From positions 61,608-125,607 of the forward strand of contig NZ_JACSPN010000001.1 of the NCBI RefSeq assembly GCF_015142735.1: a stretch of DNA of 64,000 bases. The letters are read 5' to 3'. The translations under genes were made by a program, and so were the position numbers. Shown one piece after another: positions 42,630 to 51,866 of the stretch (position 1 is the stretch's first letter; every line of letters starts with the position of its first letter). Source of the stretch: Oerskovia douganii. Its GTDB lineage: Bacteria > Actinomycetota > Actinomycetes > Actinomycetales > Cellulomonadaceae. The notes under the pieces are model-generated. The model saw nothing but the letters and a program-made list of their open reading frames with translations, made no database searches and was not told where the DNA came from.

Positions 42630-42663
42630 GGCGTCCGTACCTCGTCCCGGAAGAACGGACGCC
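42630..42663. terminator. Hairpin between convergent genes
   Basis: GGCGTCCGT (42630-42638) pairs perfectly with ACGGACGCC (42655-42663) over 9 bases with a 16-base loop. Confidence 0.55.
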
Positions 42664-42696
42664 CCGCACCGGTGGCCCGGCAGGGCCGACCCGACC

Positions 42697-43653
42697 TCAG
42701 GCCGGGGTCTCCGACCGCTCGGTGAACGCCACGCGGTAGCGCTGCGGCGAGAGGCTGGTCGCCCTCTTGAAGTGGGTGCGAAAGTTCGCGGGGCTGCCCA
42801 GACCGCTGCGCTCGGCGATCTCGTCGATGCTCAGGTCGCTCGTCTCCAACATCTCGCGCGCGAGCTCGATGCGCTGCGCGTGCAGCCACCGCAACGGCGT
42901 CTGGCCTGTCTGGCTGGCGAAGTTGCGCGAGAAGCTGCGCACCGAGGTGCGGGCCGTCGCCGCCATGGCTGACACCGTGAGGGGCTCGGCGAGCGAGCTC
43001 AGCATCCATTCCCGCGTGCGTGCCAGGGGGTCGGTGCCGGCGGGCGCCGTCGGGCGCTCGATGAACTGCGCCTGTCCGCCTTCCCGGCGCGGAGCGGCGA
43101 CGAGGCTTCGTGCCACCCGGTTGGCCACGCTCGCACCCAGGTCGCGGCGCACGATGTGCAGGCACAGGTCGATTCCGGCGGCGACGCCCGCCGAGGTGAG
43201 CACGCTGCCTTCGTCGACGTAGAGCACGTCCGGGTCGACGTCGACCGACGGATGCTGTGCCGCGAGCTGCGCACAGCTCTGCCAGTGCGTCGTCGCCCTG
43301 CGCCCGTCGAGCACGCCCGCTTGCGCCAGAGCGAAGGCGCCCGAGCAGATCGACACCATGCGCGCCCCGCGCGCGTGCGCCGAGCGCAGCGCCCCGAGCA
43401 CTTCTGCAGCCAGCGGGCTGTCGGCGTGAGCGGAGCCGGGCACGATCACCGTGTCGGCACCCTCCAGCGCTTCGAGGCCGGCGCTGGGTGTCACGCTCGT
43501 GCCGCCCAGCATGACCACCGGGTGCCCGCCGAGCGACGCCGTGCGCACCGAGTAGTGCGGCAGCTCCTCGCGCCCGAACACCTGCAGGGGGATGCCCAGG
43601 TCGAGCGGCAGCACCTCGTCGAGCAGCAGGACCACGACCCGGTGGGGACTCAT
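42697..43653 (-). CDS. GlxA-type AraC regulator with a DJ-1/PfpI domain
   Basis: The product has 318 residues from ATG 43653; TAGGAT on the minus strand ends 6 nt before it. The N-terminal DJ-1/PfpI domain (about 1-175) includes VVLLLDEVLPLDLGIPLQVF and the nucleophile-elbow-like SICSGAFALAQAG (Cys near 102). The C-terminal AraC domain (about 215-315) has two helix-turn-helix units: LTVSAMAATARTSVRSFSRNF and LSIDEIAERSGLGSPANFRTHF. It is divergent from an MFS transporter, its likely target. Confidence 0.93.
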   Translation of the reverse strand: MSPHRVVVLLLDEVLPLDLGIPLQVFGREELPHYSVRTASLGGHPVVMLGGTSVTPSAGLEALEGADTVIVPGSAHADSPLAAEVLGALRSAHARGARMVSICSGAFALAQAGVLDGRRATTHWQSCAQLAAQHPSVDVDPDVLYVDEGSVLTSAGVAAGIDLCLHIVRRDLGASVANRVARSLVAAPRREGGQAQFIERPTAPAGTDPLARTREWMLSSLAEPLTVSAMAATARTSVRSFSRNFASQTGQTPLRWLHAQRIELAREMLETSDLSIDEIAERSGLGSPANFRTHFKRATSLSPQRYRVAFTERSETPA

Positions 43654-43659
43654 GGCCAG

Positions 43660-43688
43660 ATCCTATCGAAAGGTGGCATTTCAGCCAC
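43660..43688. promoter_or_regulatory. Divergent regulator/MFS control region
   Basis: The minus-strand -10 TAGGAT (43665-43660) is followed upstream by a dyad GTGGC (43673-43677) and GCCAC (43684-43688) with a 6-bp spacer. It could be the GlxA-type regulator's site. Confidence 0.4.
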
Positions 43689-43747
43689 TGGCCTCGGCGG
43701 ATGCCGCACACGAGAGTGAGAACCACCCGCTCACCACAAGGAGAACC

Positions 43748-45019
43748 GTGTCCGCAACCCCGCTCGCCACCCCCACCGAGAACCGCTCGACAGAGCGGCA
43801 CCACCGGGCCGACATCGCCCGGCTCGTGAGCATGCAAGCCCTCTTCTACGGCGTGCTCAGCGTGGATCTCACCCTCACCGCACTGGCCGGGCTCGCCCTG
43901 GCGCCGTCCCCGCTGCTCGCGACCCTCCCGCTCACCCTCATGGTCGCGGCCGGGCTCCTCGCGGCCGTCCTCACCGGGCTGCTCGTGGCCCGCTGGGGCT
44001 ACCGCCGGGTCATGGCGGCCGGGGCCGGGCTCGCTGTGGTCGGCGGGTTGCTCTCGGCGCTGGCCGTCCTGCAGGACTCGTTCCTGCTGCTGTGCGTGGG
44101 AACCGCACTCGTCGGCGCGTACACGGCGACCGGCGGGTACGTGCGCTTCCTCGCCGCCGACCTGTCTCCGGACGGCAAGCAGGAACGCGCCCTCTCGACC
44201 GTGATGTACGGCGGGCTCGTCGCCGCCTTCGCCGGGCCGTTCACGGCCCTCGCGGCGTCGCACGCCTTCGAGACCCAGTTCGTGGGTTCGTACCTCCTGG
44301 TCGCGACCATCGGTGCCACCGCGATCCCCCTGGCGCTCAGCATCTCGCGCGAGCCCACGGCGGCCGCGGCTGCGGCCTCCGACGGCCGGCCTGCCGCCTC
44401 GCCCGTGCGCCCCCTCAGCATCGCGACCGCCCTGAAGAACCCGGACTTCGTGGCGGCGCTCGTCATCCTGCCCGTCGCGGCCGCGCTGATGACGCTCGTG
44501 ATGGCGATCGGCCCGCTGGCGAGCACCCATGCCGGGCACTCCGAGACGACGTCGACCGCGATGATCCAGTGGCACCTCGTGGGGATGTTCGCGCCGGCCG
44601 TCTTCAGCGGTGAGCTCCTGCGCCGCTGGGGGCCGTCGACCGCCACCATGGTCGGCGCGACCGTGATGCTCGCCGGCGCCGTCCTCGGCGCGACCAGCGA
44701 CGGCGCGCTGCCGATGATCCTCACGCTCACGCTCGTGGGAATCGGCTGGAACCTGCTCTTTCTCGCGGGCTCCGCGTTCCTGCTGCGCTGCTACGAGCGC
44801 GGTGCCGGGAGCAGGCTGCAGGCTCTCGCCGAAGGAGTCACCGGCTCGGCCTCCGTCCTCGCGTCGCTCGGCGCGGCCGTCGTCTTCCAGACTCTTGGCT
44901 GGCAGGCTTCCAACCTGCCCGGGATCGTGCTGAGCGCTGCGCTGCTCGTCTGGGCCGCGCTGCGTGCGGCAGCAGCGGGCGGGCGCCACGGCGCCTCGAC
45001 GAGCTCGCTCACGGCCTGA
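43748..45019 (+). CDS. MFS transporter
   Basis: The product has 423 residues from GTG 43748 with AAGGAG 7 nt upstream. About twelve membrane segments are visible. VARWGYRRVMAAGAGLAVVGG is the loop 2-3 region, and LLRRWGPSTATMVGATVML the second-half equivalent. Its codon use is a little less GC-extreme, and the charged N-terminus (TENRSTERHHRADIARL) precedes the first helix. It is divergent from the GlxA-type regulator with a 94-bp gap. Substrate unknown. Confidence 0.87.
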   Translation: MSATPLATPTENRSTERHHRADIARLVSMQALFYGVLSVDLTLTALAGLALAPSPLLATLPLTLMVAAGLLAAVLTGLLVARWGYRRVMAAGAGLAVVGGLLSALAVLQDSFLLLCVGTALVGAYTATGGYVRFLAADLSPDGKQERALSTVMYGGLVAAFAGPFTALAASHAFETQFVGSYLLVATIGATAIPLALSISREPTAAAAAASDGRPAASPVRPLSIATALKNPDFVAALVILPVAAALMTLVMAIGPLASTHAGHSETTSTAMIQWHLVGMFAPAVFSGELLRRWGPSTATMVGATVMLAGAVLGATSDGALPMILTLTLVGIGWNLLFLAGSAFLLRCYERGAGSRLQALAEGVTGSASVLASLGAAVVFQTLGWQASNLPGIVLSAALLVWAALRAAAAGGRHGASTSSLTA

Positions 45020-45089
45020 CCGCTGCCCGCGCGGTCCACGACGACAGTTCCTCCTGCACTCACCTCCCTCGCGCGGGAGAGTAGGGGCC

Positions 45090-47186
45090 ATGCAGATCCT
45101 CTCCTCGATCGGGACGGCGCTGTTCGGCGCGCTCGCCACGGGCGTCATGGTGCTCCTGCTCGCGGCGACCGCTCGCAGGGTGCTGGGGGTGCCGGTCGGG
45201 TGGATCCGGTCGATCCTCATGACGGTCCTCGTCGTCTCGCTCGGGTCCTGGGGCCTGACGGAGGGCTTCCAGCAGCTCGGGGTGCTGCAGGAGGACGGCA
45301 CCCTCACCGTCCACCCGGGCGTCGTGCTGGTGATCGTGGTCCTCGCGTGGGCGTGGTCGTTCGTGATCGGGCTCGGGCTGCTGCTCGTCCTGGAGCTCCT
45401 GGTCCCCACGGGCAGCATCCCCACGCCGTGGCGCGCCGTCGTCGAGCTCCGCCGCGGGTCCAAGGACCTGTTCCGCTACCTGCAGATCATGGGGATCATG
45501 CTGCGGCACGGGCTGGGCGGGTTCTTCGGCCGTGGTGCGCGTCGTCGCAGCCACCAGCGGACCACCGAGTCCGAGGAGCGGGCCGTGGCGCGCGAGCTGC
45601 GCGCGGCGCTGAGCGACGCGGGCGTCACGTTCGTGAAGCTGGGCCAGATGCTCTCGACGCGGTCCGACCTGCTGCCCGCGGTGTACGTCGAGGAGCTGTC
45701 CCGGCTCCAGAGCCAGGCGCCGCCCGTGCCGTGGTCGCAGGTCGAGGGCGTGGTCTCGGGATCGATCAGGGCCCCGGTCGACACGGTGTTCGCGCACTTC
45801 GACCCGGACCCCATCGCGTCGGCGTCGGTCGGGCAGGTGCACTGCGCGACCCTGCTCGACGGGCGGGAGGTCGTGGTCAAGGTCCAGCGCCCCGGGGCCC
45901 GCCACCAGGTCCTCGGTGACCTGCGGATCGTGCTGCGCATCGCCCGCCGCCTCCAGCGCGACACGTCGTGGGGTCCGTCGCTCGGCATCCTCGACCTCGC
46001 GGAGGGCTTCGCGGCGTCGCTGCGTGAGGAGCTCGACTACACGATCGAGCTCGAGAACACGCTCAACGTGCAGGGCGCGCTCGCGACGATCCGGCGCTCG
46101 CACCGCCACGCGATGCCCGGCGCGCACCACGACGACGACCCCGACGCCAACGTGCCCCTGGTCGAGATCCCGCGCGTGCACCCCGAGCTGTCGAGCGCGA
46201 CGCTCCTCGTCATGGACAGGCTCGACGGGACGGCCGTGGGCGAGGCGGGCGACCTGCTCGCGACGTTCGACGACGGTACGCGCCACGACATCGCGGCCCG
46301 CCTGCTGCGCGTCACGCTCGACCAGATCGTGGTGACGGGCGTCTTCCACGCCGACCTGCACCCCGGCAACGTGCTCCTGCGTGACGACGGCTCGCTGGGG
46401 CTCCTCGACTTCGGCTCCGTGGGGCGCCTCGACGAGGCCGAGCGGGTCGCGCTCGCCGCCCTGCTGCTCGCGGTCGAGGCCGACGACTCGATCGCCGCGA
46501 CCGACGCCCTGGTCGAGCTGCTCGACCAGCCCGACAGCTTCGACGAGCGCCGGTTCGAGCGTGAGGTGGGACGCCTCATCCTCCGCTTCCGCGGGGGCGC
46601 GACCGCGAACAGCGGATCGCTCTTCGCCGCCATGTTCCGGCTCGTGAACGACGCGGGCATGGGCGTGCCGTCGCAGGTCGCGGCGGCCTTCCGCACGATC
46701 GCGGCGCTCGACGGGACACTGCACCTGCTCTCCCCGTCGTTCGAGCTGGTGTCCTCGGCGCGCGACGAGGGCGAGGAGCTGCTGCGCAACATGGTGAGCC
46801 TGCGCAAGATCCGGGCCAAGGCGGGCGCGCAGCTCCTGGCCTTCGCACCCTCGATCGAGCGGCTGCCCCGGCGGCTCAACAAGATCACGTCGGACCTCGA
46901 GGCGGGGAGGTTCACCGTCAACGTCCGGGTCTTCGCCGACGCGGGCGACCGGACCTTCGTGACGAGCCTCGTGCAGCAGGTCATCTCGACCGTCATCGCG
47001 GCGGCGAGCGTCGTCGGCGGGGTGTTCCTCCTGGTCGCCGACAACGGGCCCCAGCTCACGAACGACCTGAGCTGGTACTCGGTCTTCGGGGCCACGATGC
47101 TGTTCATCGGGGCGGTCCTGAGCATCCGGGTGCTGATCTTCGCGTTCCGCGGGGCGCCGGGGGAGCGCGGCGACCGCGACAGGTAG
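45090..47186 (+). CDS. ABC1/UbiB (AarF)-family protein kinase-like membrane protein
   Basis: The product has 698 residues from ATG 45090. Three N-terminal membrane segments (about 5-115) are unusual in position and typical of actinobacterial members. The kinase-like domain has [18 protein letters not shown] (KxGQ motif), [25 protein letters not shown] with the Ala-rich loop and Lys, then [15 protein letters not shown] (catalytic loop) and LLDFGSVG (DFG). Two C-terminal helices follow ([19 protein letters not shown] and the next). Families of this type support ubiquinone synthesis; actinobacteria use menaquinone, so the role here is open. Confidence 0.92.
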   Translation: MQILSSIGTALFGALATGVMVLLLAATARRVLGVPVGWIRSILMTVLVVSLGSWGLTEGFQQLGVLQEDGTLTVHPGVVLVIVVLAWAWSFVIGLGLLLVLELLVPTGSIPTPWRAVVELRRGSKDLFRYLQIMGIMLRHGLGGFFGRGARRRSHQRTTESEERAVARELRAALSDAGVTFVKLGQMLSTRSDLLPAVYVEELSRLQSQAPPVPWSQVEGVVSGSIRAPVDTVFAHFDPDPIASASVGQVHCATLLDGREVVVKVQRPGARHQVLGDLRIVLRIARRLQRDTSWGPSLGILDLAEGFAASLREELDYTIELENTLNVQGALATIRRSHRHAMPGAHHDDDPDANVPLVEIPRVHPELSSATLLVMDRLDGTAVGEAGDLLATFDDGTRHDIAARLLRVTLDQIVVTGVFHADLHPGNVLLRDDGSLGLLDFGSVGRLDEAERVALAALLLAVEADDSIAATDALVELLDQPDSFDERRFEREVGRLILRFRGGATANSGSLFAAMFRLVNDAGMGVPSQVAAAFRTIAALDGTLHLLSPSFELVSSARDEGEELLRNMVSLRKIRAKAGAQLLAFAPSIERLPRRLNKITSDLEAGRFTVNVRVFADAGDRTFVTSLVQQVISTVIAAASVVGGVFLLVADNGPQLTNDLSWYSVFGATMLFIGAVLSIRVLIFAFRGAPGERGDRDR

Positions 47187-47262
47187 CGCGCGGTCCGTCG
47201 CTGCGGCGTGGGCCGCGCCGTCATCCTGTGCCGAGGCGACGCCCGGCGGCTACCGTGCGCTC

Positions 47263-48192
47263 ATGTCCCGCCGCGAGCTCGCCGTCCTCGGCACCGCCAG
47301 CCAGGTGCCCACCCGCACCCGGAACCACAACGGCTACGTCCTGTTCTGGGACGACGAGGCCGTCCTGCTCGACCCGGGCGAGGGCACGCAGCGGCAGATG
47401 CTGCGGGCGGGCGTGTCCGCGACGGACCTGACGCGGATCGCGATCACGCACCTGCACGGCGACCACAGCCTCGGGCTGGCCGGCGTCGTGCAGCGGATCA
47501 GCCTGGACGGCGTGCCGCACACGATCCCCGTGTCGTTCCCGGCGTCGGGTGCCACGTGGGTCGAGCACCTGCTCGACGCGACGTCCTACCACCACCGCGC
47601 GGACCTGGTGCTCCAGCCCTTGTCGGCCGACGGCGTCGTCCCGCCCGTGCGCCCGGACCCGGGCTTCACGCTGCGGGCCGAGCGGCTCGACCACGGCGTC
47701 GAGGCGTTCGGCTACCGGCTCGACGAGCCCGCGGGGCGACGCATGGTCCCGGAGCTGCTCGCCGACGCCGGGGTCCACGGGCCGGCGGTCGGCGCGCTCC
47801 AGCGGGACGGGGTCGTGGTGACGGGGGAGGGGCGGACCGTCCGGGTCGAGGACGTGAGCGTCGCGCGGCCCGGCCAGTCGTTCGCGTTCGTCATGGACAC
47901 GCGCCTGTGCGACGCGGTGTTCTCCCTCGCCCGCGGTGTCGACCTGCTCGTGATCGAGTCGACCTTCCTCGACCGGGACCGCGACCTGGCCCAGGCCTTC
48001 GGTCACCTGACCGCACTCCAGGCGGCCACGGTCGCGGCCTCGTGCGGGGTGAGGTCGCTCGTCCTGACGCACTTCTCGCAGCGCTACCAGGACCCGGCCG
48101 AGTTCTGGGCCGAGGCCCGGACGGTGTTCGACGGCGAGCTCACGGTCGCCGAGGACCTCGACCGGGTGCAGGTCCCGCCGCGCGCCCGCTGA
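47263..48192 (+). CDS. rnz: Ribonuclease Z-type metallo-beta-lactamase-fold nuclease
   Basis: The product has 309 residues from ATG 47263; TACCGT ends 6 nt before it. The zinc motif is [11 protein letters not shown] (HxHxDH) near 65-75. The N-terminal [18 protein letters not shown] and [13 protein letters not shown] match RNase Z. Further ligands are in [25 protein letters not shown] (Asp) and [10 protein letters not shown] (His). The enzyme trims tRNA 3' trailers. The tRNA gene in this window lacks an encoded CCA, a substrate type for RNase Z. Confidence 0.9.
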   Translation: MSRRELAVLGTASQVPTRTRNHNGYVLFWDDEAVLLDPGEGTQRQMLRAGVSATDLTRIAITHLHGDHSLGLAGVVQRISLDGVPHTIPVSFPASGATWVEHLLDATSYHHRADLVLQPLSADGVVPPVRPDPGFTLRAERLDHGVEAFGYRLDEPAGRRMVPELLADAGVHGPAVGALQRDGVVVTGEGRTVRVEDVSVARPGQSFAFVMDTRLCDAVFSLARGVDLLVIESTFLDRDRDLAQAFGHLTALQAATVAASCGVRSLVLTHFSQRYQDPAEFWAEARTVFDGELTVAEDLDRVQVPPRAR

Positions 48193-48242
48193 ACCCGGCC
48201 GGGCCGGTGCTGCGGCGTCCGGGGCACGGCTACCCTCGGACC

Positions 48243-48515
48243 ATGCCCGCTGAGCCCGACGCGCCCGACGACCCTGACGCGCCCGACGACGCACCACGCC
48301 GGCTGCGCTGGGGCTGGTTGCTCCTCGCCGTGGTCGCCGCGGTCGTGTCCTTCCTTGCGGTGAGCGTGCAGTCCGGCCGGTGCGTCGACTCCCTCACGCC
48401 CGGTGCGTCCTACTGCACCAGCGGTCCCGTGCTCGGCACCGGGGGGTGGCTCGTCGGCCTCGCCGGGGCGGGCTTCGTCATCTACGCGGTCCGCCGGGGG
48501 CTCGGACGGAGGTAG
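48243..48515 (+). CDS. Small membrane protein of unknown function
   Basis: This 90-residue protein starts at ATG 48243; TACCCT ends 6 nt before it. The N-terminus is acidic (DAPDDPDAPDDAP). Two membrane helices (WGWLLLAVVAAVVSFLAVSV and GWLVGLAGAGFVIYAV) bracket a short loop with two Cys (GRCVDSL and SYCTSG). It is probably a hairpin with the loop outside. I do not recognise the family. Confidence 0.7.
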   Translation: MPAEPDAPDDPDAPDDAPRRLRWGWLLLAVVAAVVSFLAVSVQSGRCVDSLTPGASYCTSGPVLGTGGWLVGLAGAGFVIYAVRRGLGRR

Positions 48516-48559
48516 TCGCGGGGACCGCCGCGTCGGTACCTCCCGCTACCGTCCCCACC

Positions 48560-49180
48560 ATGGTCGATCGCACGCACGGAACCCCCACCCCGCCCCCTGG
48601 TTCGTCGGTCGACCGCGAGGACTGGTACGGCCGGGACGTCGACCGGGAGACGTTCGAGCGCGTCGAGCTCACCGACTGCGACCTGTCGGAGATCACCACG
48701 ACGGGCGCGACGTTCGTCGGGTGCACGTTCAGCAACGTGCGCTTCAACGCGTCGACCCACACCGACTCGGCGTTCACGAACTGCACGTTCTCGCGGTGCT
48801 CGTTCTTCGACGCCACGTTCACGCGCTGCAAGACGGTGGGATCGGTGTTCACCGGGTGCAGCTTCGGCCTCCTCGAGGTCGTGGGAGGCGACTGGTCGTT
48901 CGTGAGCCTGACGGGAGCGGACCTTCGCGGAGCCTCGGTGACGGGCGCCAGGTTCCGGGAGGCGGACCTCACGGGCGCTCGCTGCCAGGGGGCCACGCTG
49001 CGGGACCTGGACCTGGCCGGCGCCTCGATGCACCGGGCCGACTTCACGGGCGCGGACCTGCGGGGCAGCGACCTCAGGTCCCTCGACCCGCTCGCGAGCG
49101 TCGTGCAGGGGGCCGTCGTCGACCCTGCGCAGGCCCTCGTCGTCGCCGAGTCCCTGGGCCTGGACGTGCGCACCGCCTGA
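48560..49180 (+). CDS. Pentapeptide-repeat protein
   Basis: The product has 206 residues from ATG 48560; TACCGT ends 7 nt before it. Two blocks of A(D/N)LXX-type repeats form a right-handed beta-helix: one Cys-rich (TFVGCTFSNVRFN, TNCTFSRCSFFDATF) and one canonical (GADLRGASVTGARFREADL, GADLRGSDLRSLD). Such proteins include Qnr/MfpA DNA mimics that bind gyrase, but many do not; the short length and the Cys-rich first block do not decide. It is not obviously in an operon. Confidence 0.88.
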   Translation: MVDRTHGTPTPPPGSSVDREDWYGRDVDRETFERVELTDCDLSEITTTGATFVGCTFSNVRFNASTHTDSAFTNCTFSRCSFFDATFTRCKTVGSVFTGCSFGLLEVVGGDWSFVSLTGADLRGASVTGARFREADLTGARCQGATLRDLDLAGASMHRADFTGADLRGSDLRSLDPLASVVQGAVVDPAQALVVAESLGLDVRTA

Positions 49181-49234
49181 GCGGCGCGGTCCGGGTGATA
49201 TGCGGGGCGCTCGCGTCATGCCGGTCGCGAGGCA

Positions 49235-49257
49235 GTGTCTCTCCTCCTGAGAGGCAC
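49235..49257 (+). other. Hairpin in front of the sigma factor gene
   Basis: GTGTCTCT (49235-49242) pairs with AGAGGCAC (49250-49257), one G-T pair, 7-base loop. It could end the pentapeptide gene or act in the sigma factor leader. Confidence 0.45.
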
Positions 49258-49297
49258 CTCACGCCTGAGGTCCGGGGCGTGCCGCGGAAGGACACCC

Positions 49298-50755
49298 ATG
49301 TCGACGACGAACGAGACCGATCTCGAGGCGATGGCCGACGAGGAGCTCGTCGACGCCGTCCGTCAGGGTTCGCAGGACGCGTACGCGGTGCTGTGGAACC
49401 GTCACTCCGGGGCGGGGCGCGGGGCTGCTCGGCGCGTCACGTCGTCGTACGACCCGGACGACCTGGTCCAGGAGTCGTTCCTGCGGAACCTGCACGCGAT
49501 CCGGTCGGGCAACGGGCCCACGGGCCCCTTCCGCCCGTACCTCTACCAGACCGTGCGCAGCGTCGCGATCACGTGGTCCCACTCCCCGGACCCGATCATC
49601 GTCGACCAGGTGCCGGAGGTCGTGGACCCCGTGGACATGGCGGACGTCGTGGTCGAGGGCTCGGTCACGGTCACGGCGTTCAAGGCGCTGCCCGAGCGGT
49701 GGCAGGCCGTGCTCTGGTACACGCAGGTCGAGGGCATGGACGCCCGTGAGGTCGCGCCCCTGCTGGGGCTGAGCGCGGGGTCCGTGTCGGCGCTCACCTA
49801 CCGCGCCAAGGAAGGGCTGCGTCGTTCGTGGCTGCAGGCCCACGTCAACGCGGCCGCGGTCCCGGTCGAGTGCCGCTGGGCGGCCGAGCAGATGGGGGAC
49901 TACAACCGGGGTGCCCTGAGCGCGCGGCACGAGGACCGCTTCGAGGAGCACCTCACGGGCTGCCTGTCGTGCTCGATCCTCGTCGAGGAGGTCGACCAGG
50001 TCGCGTCGCGCCTGGGGCTCCTCCTCGTCCCGCTGGTGCTGGGGGTCCCGGCCGTCCTGGGCAACGGTTCTGCCGCGCTGGGCGGCGCGGGGTCGGTGGC
50101 TGCCGTCGGGACGTTCGTCGGCCCGACGACGGCGCTCGCGTCCGGGATGGCCCTCGCCCCGGGGGCCGGGTCGGGGGCGGCGGCCGTGGGCGTCGGCGGG
50201 CTCGCGGCGACAGGGTTCTCGAGCGGGGCGATCCTCGCGCTCGTCACGGCGGCCGTCACCGTGTCGGCCAGCGCCGTCGCGGCGACCCAGCCGTGGTCGG
50301 CGAGCGATCTCGTCGTCGCCGAGCAGCTCGGGCAGGGGTGGTCCGGCGTGGTGTCCCAGGTCGCGGCGGCCGCAGGTCCGGGGCTCGTGGCGGAGGTCGA
50401 CGGGGCGGGTCCCGCGGCGCTCCCGTCCGAGGTCGTCCCCGGCGAGGGCGACGGCGCAGCGGATCGGGAGGAGGCGGGCGACCGCTCGGCGGTGCGCGCC
50501 TCCCAGGGGCAGGCGCAGCCACCGGGGCCTGAGCGGCCTGCGACGCCTCACCAGCCCGTGGCGAGCCTCGCCGTCGTGCGCCCCGTCGTCCTGCGCCCCC
50601 TCACGACGAGCCCGGTCGTGCCCGTCCACCCGACGCTCCCGCTCGACCCGCCCGTCGCCTCCGACAGGGGGGCGCCGCTCCTCGACCCGACGCCGAAGGC
50701 ACGGGGTGAGCGACGCCGTCGGGCCGCGGGGCGCCGGAGGGGGCCCCGGTCCTGA
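49298..50755 (+). CDS. ECF-type sigma factor fused to a zinc-finger anti-sigma motif and membrane region
   Basis: The product has 485 residues from ATG 49298 with GGAAGGAC upstream. Sigma region 2 lies at about 10-90 (YDPDDLVQESFLRNLHAI), region 4 at about 125-180 (LPERWQAVLWYTQVEGMDAR, VAPLLGLSAGSVSALTYRAKE). A ZAS-type motif follows: His218-x3-Cys222-x2-Cys225. Two hydrophobic, Gly/Ala-rich stretches (about 238-300 and 305-325) may be membrane helices. The last 150 residues are Pro/Ala/Val-rich and end basic (RRRRAAGRRRGPRS). Normally the sigma factor and its zinc anti-sigma partner are separate proteins; here they are one chain. Confidence 0.88.
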   Translation: MSTTNETDLEAMADEELVDAVRQGSQDAYAVLWNRHSGAGRGAARRVTSSYDPDDLVQESFLRNLHAIRSGNGPTGPFRPYLYQTVRSVAITWSHSPDPIIVDQVPEVVDPVDMADVVVEGSVTVTAFKALPERWQAVLWYTQVEGMDAREVAPLLGLSAGSVSALTYRAKEGLRRSWLQAHVNAAAVPVECRWAAEQMGDYNRGALSARHEDRFEEHLTGCLSCSILVEEVDQVASRLGLLLVPLVLGVPAVLGNGSAALGGAGSVAAVGTFVGPTTALASGMALAPGAGSGAAAVGVGGLAATGFSSGAILALVTAAVTVSASAVAATQPWSASDLVVAEQLGQGWSGVVSQVAAAAGPGLVAEVDGAGPAALPSEVVPGEGDGAADREEAGDRSAVRASQGQAQPPGPERPATPHQPVASLAVVRPVVLRPLTTSPVVPVHPTLPLDPPVASDRGAPLLDPTPKARGERRRRAAGRRRGPRS

Positions 50756-50758
50756 CAC

Positions 50759-50793
50759 GCGCCGGTCCGCCCGTCCCGGGGGCGGACCGGCGC
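50759..50793. terminator. Hairpin between the sigma factor and UspA genes
   Basis: Arms 50759-50772 and 50780-50793 are perfectly complementary over 14 GC-rich bases with a 7-base loop. It can serve both convergent genes. Confidence 0.85.
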
Positions 50794-50800
50794 GCCGGGC

Positions 50801-51715
50801 TCACGCGTCGGCGGGGCGCCTGACGACGGTCACGGGGCACGTCGCGTACTCGACGGCCTGACGGCTCACCGAGCCCAGCAGGAGCCGGTCGAAACCACCC
50901 GTCCCGCGGTTGCCGACGACCAGCCTTTCCGCGCCCCGTGCCGCCTCGATGAGCCCCTTGGAGGGGTGGGTGTGCACGACGCTGCGACGCAGCTGGTCCT
51001 CGGGCAGGTCCACGCCCGCGGCCTCCAGGGCGCGGTCGAGCTGCTCGGCCGCGAACTTCTCGTAGTCGTCGACCGGTGGCGTCCACCCCCACGAGTCGGG
51101 CAGCGGGGCCAGGGTCACGATCTGCCAGCAGAACACGGCGTCCAGGACCGCACCCGTGCGGCGGGCGACCTCGAGCCCGTGGCGCAGGGCATGGACCGAG
51201 GTGCGGGAGCCGTCGACGCCCACGACGACCCGCGGCGGCTCGTCGACGCCGGTGGGGGCCGCTGCGGCGTCGTCCTCGCCACCGTCCCCCGCGGAGCGCA
51301 CGACCGTCACCGGCACCCGGGTTGCGCCCTGCACCACGGCCGACGACACGGACCCGAGGACGAGCCGGCCGAGCCGCCCCAGCCCACGGCTCCCGACGAC
51401 GAGCATCTCCGAGTGCTCCGCGCGCGCCAGGAGCGCGGTCGCGGCCGAGCCCTGGACCTGCTCCGCGTGCGTCACGGCGTCGACGCCGGTGCGGTGCCGC
51501 GCCTCGTCGAGCAGCGTGAGGACCTGGTCCTGCTTGAGGTCCGCCAGGTGGCTGAAGTCGGCGGGCTCCGACGCGCGCGGACCGTCCTTCCAGGACGGCT
51601 CCCACGCGAGGACCGCCGTGAGGGGCACTCCCCGGGAAGCCGCCTCGACGAGGGCCCAGTCGAGGGCTTCCTGGGACCGGACCGACCCGTCAACACCGAC
51701 GACCACGTCACTCAT
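50801..51715 (-). CDS. Two-domain universal stress protein (UspA)
   Basis: The product has 304 residues from ATG 51715; GTG 51724 is an alternative. The first domain (about 1-143) begins VVVGVDGSVRSQEALDWAL and ends LVVGSRGLGRLGRLVLGSVS. The second (about 165-300) begins VVVGVDGSRTSVHALRHGL and ends LVVGNRGTGGFDRLLLGSVS. Both keep the ATP-binding GxxG-x9-G(S/T) pattern. The protein is cytoplasmic; in mycobacteria such proteins belong to dormancy or redox regulons. No DosR-like box was recognised upstream. Confidence 0.93.
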   Translation of the reverse strand: MSDVVVGVDGSVRSQEALDWALVEAASRGVPLTAVLAWEPSWKDGPRASEPADFSHLADLKQDQVLTLLDEARHRTGVDAVTHAEQVQGSAATALLARAEHSEMLVVGSRGLGRLGRLVLGSVSSAVVQGATRVPVTVVRSAGDGGEDDAAAAPTGVDEPPRVVVGVDGSRTSVHALRHGLEVARRTGAVLDAVFCWQIVTLAPLPDSWGWTPPVDDYEKFAAEQLDRALEAAGVDLPEDQLRRSVVHTHPSKGLIEAARGAERLVVGNRGTGGFDRLLLGSVSRQAVEYATCPVTVVRRPADA

Positions 51716-51866
51716 CGACGTCACCTGCTCTCTCGCTCGACGACCGTCCAGTGCTCCTGTGCACCGTCCGCACCTCCATCTTGGCCGTTCCGGCGAGCCA
51801 CGTCACGCCTGGGCGTGTCTGGTTGGTCACGAGGCACCGTCAGCTCCGGCACAGGACGCGCAGGGC

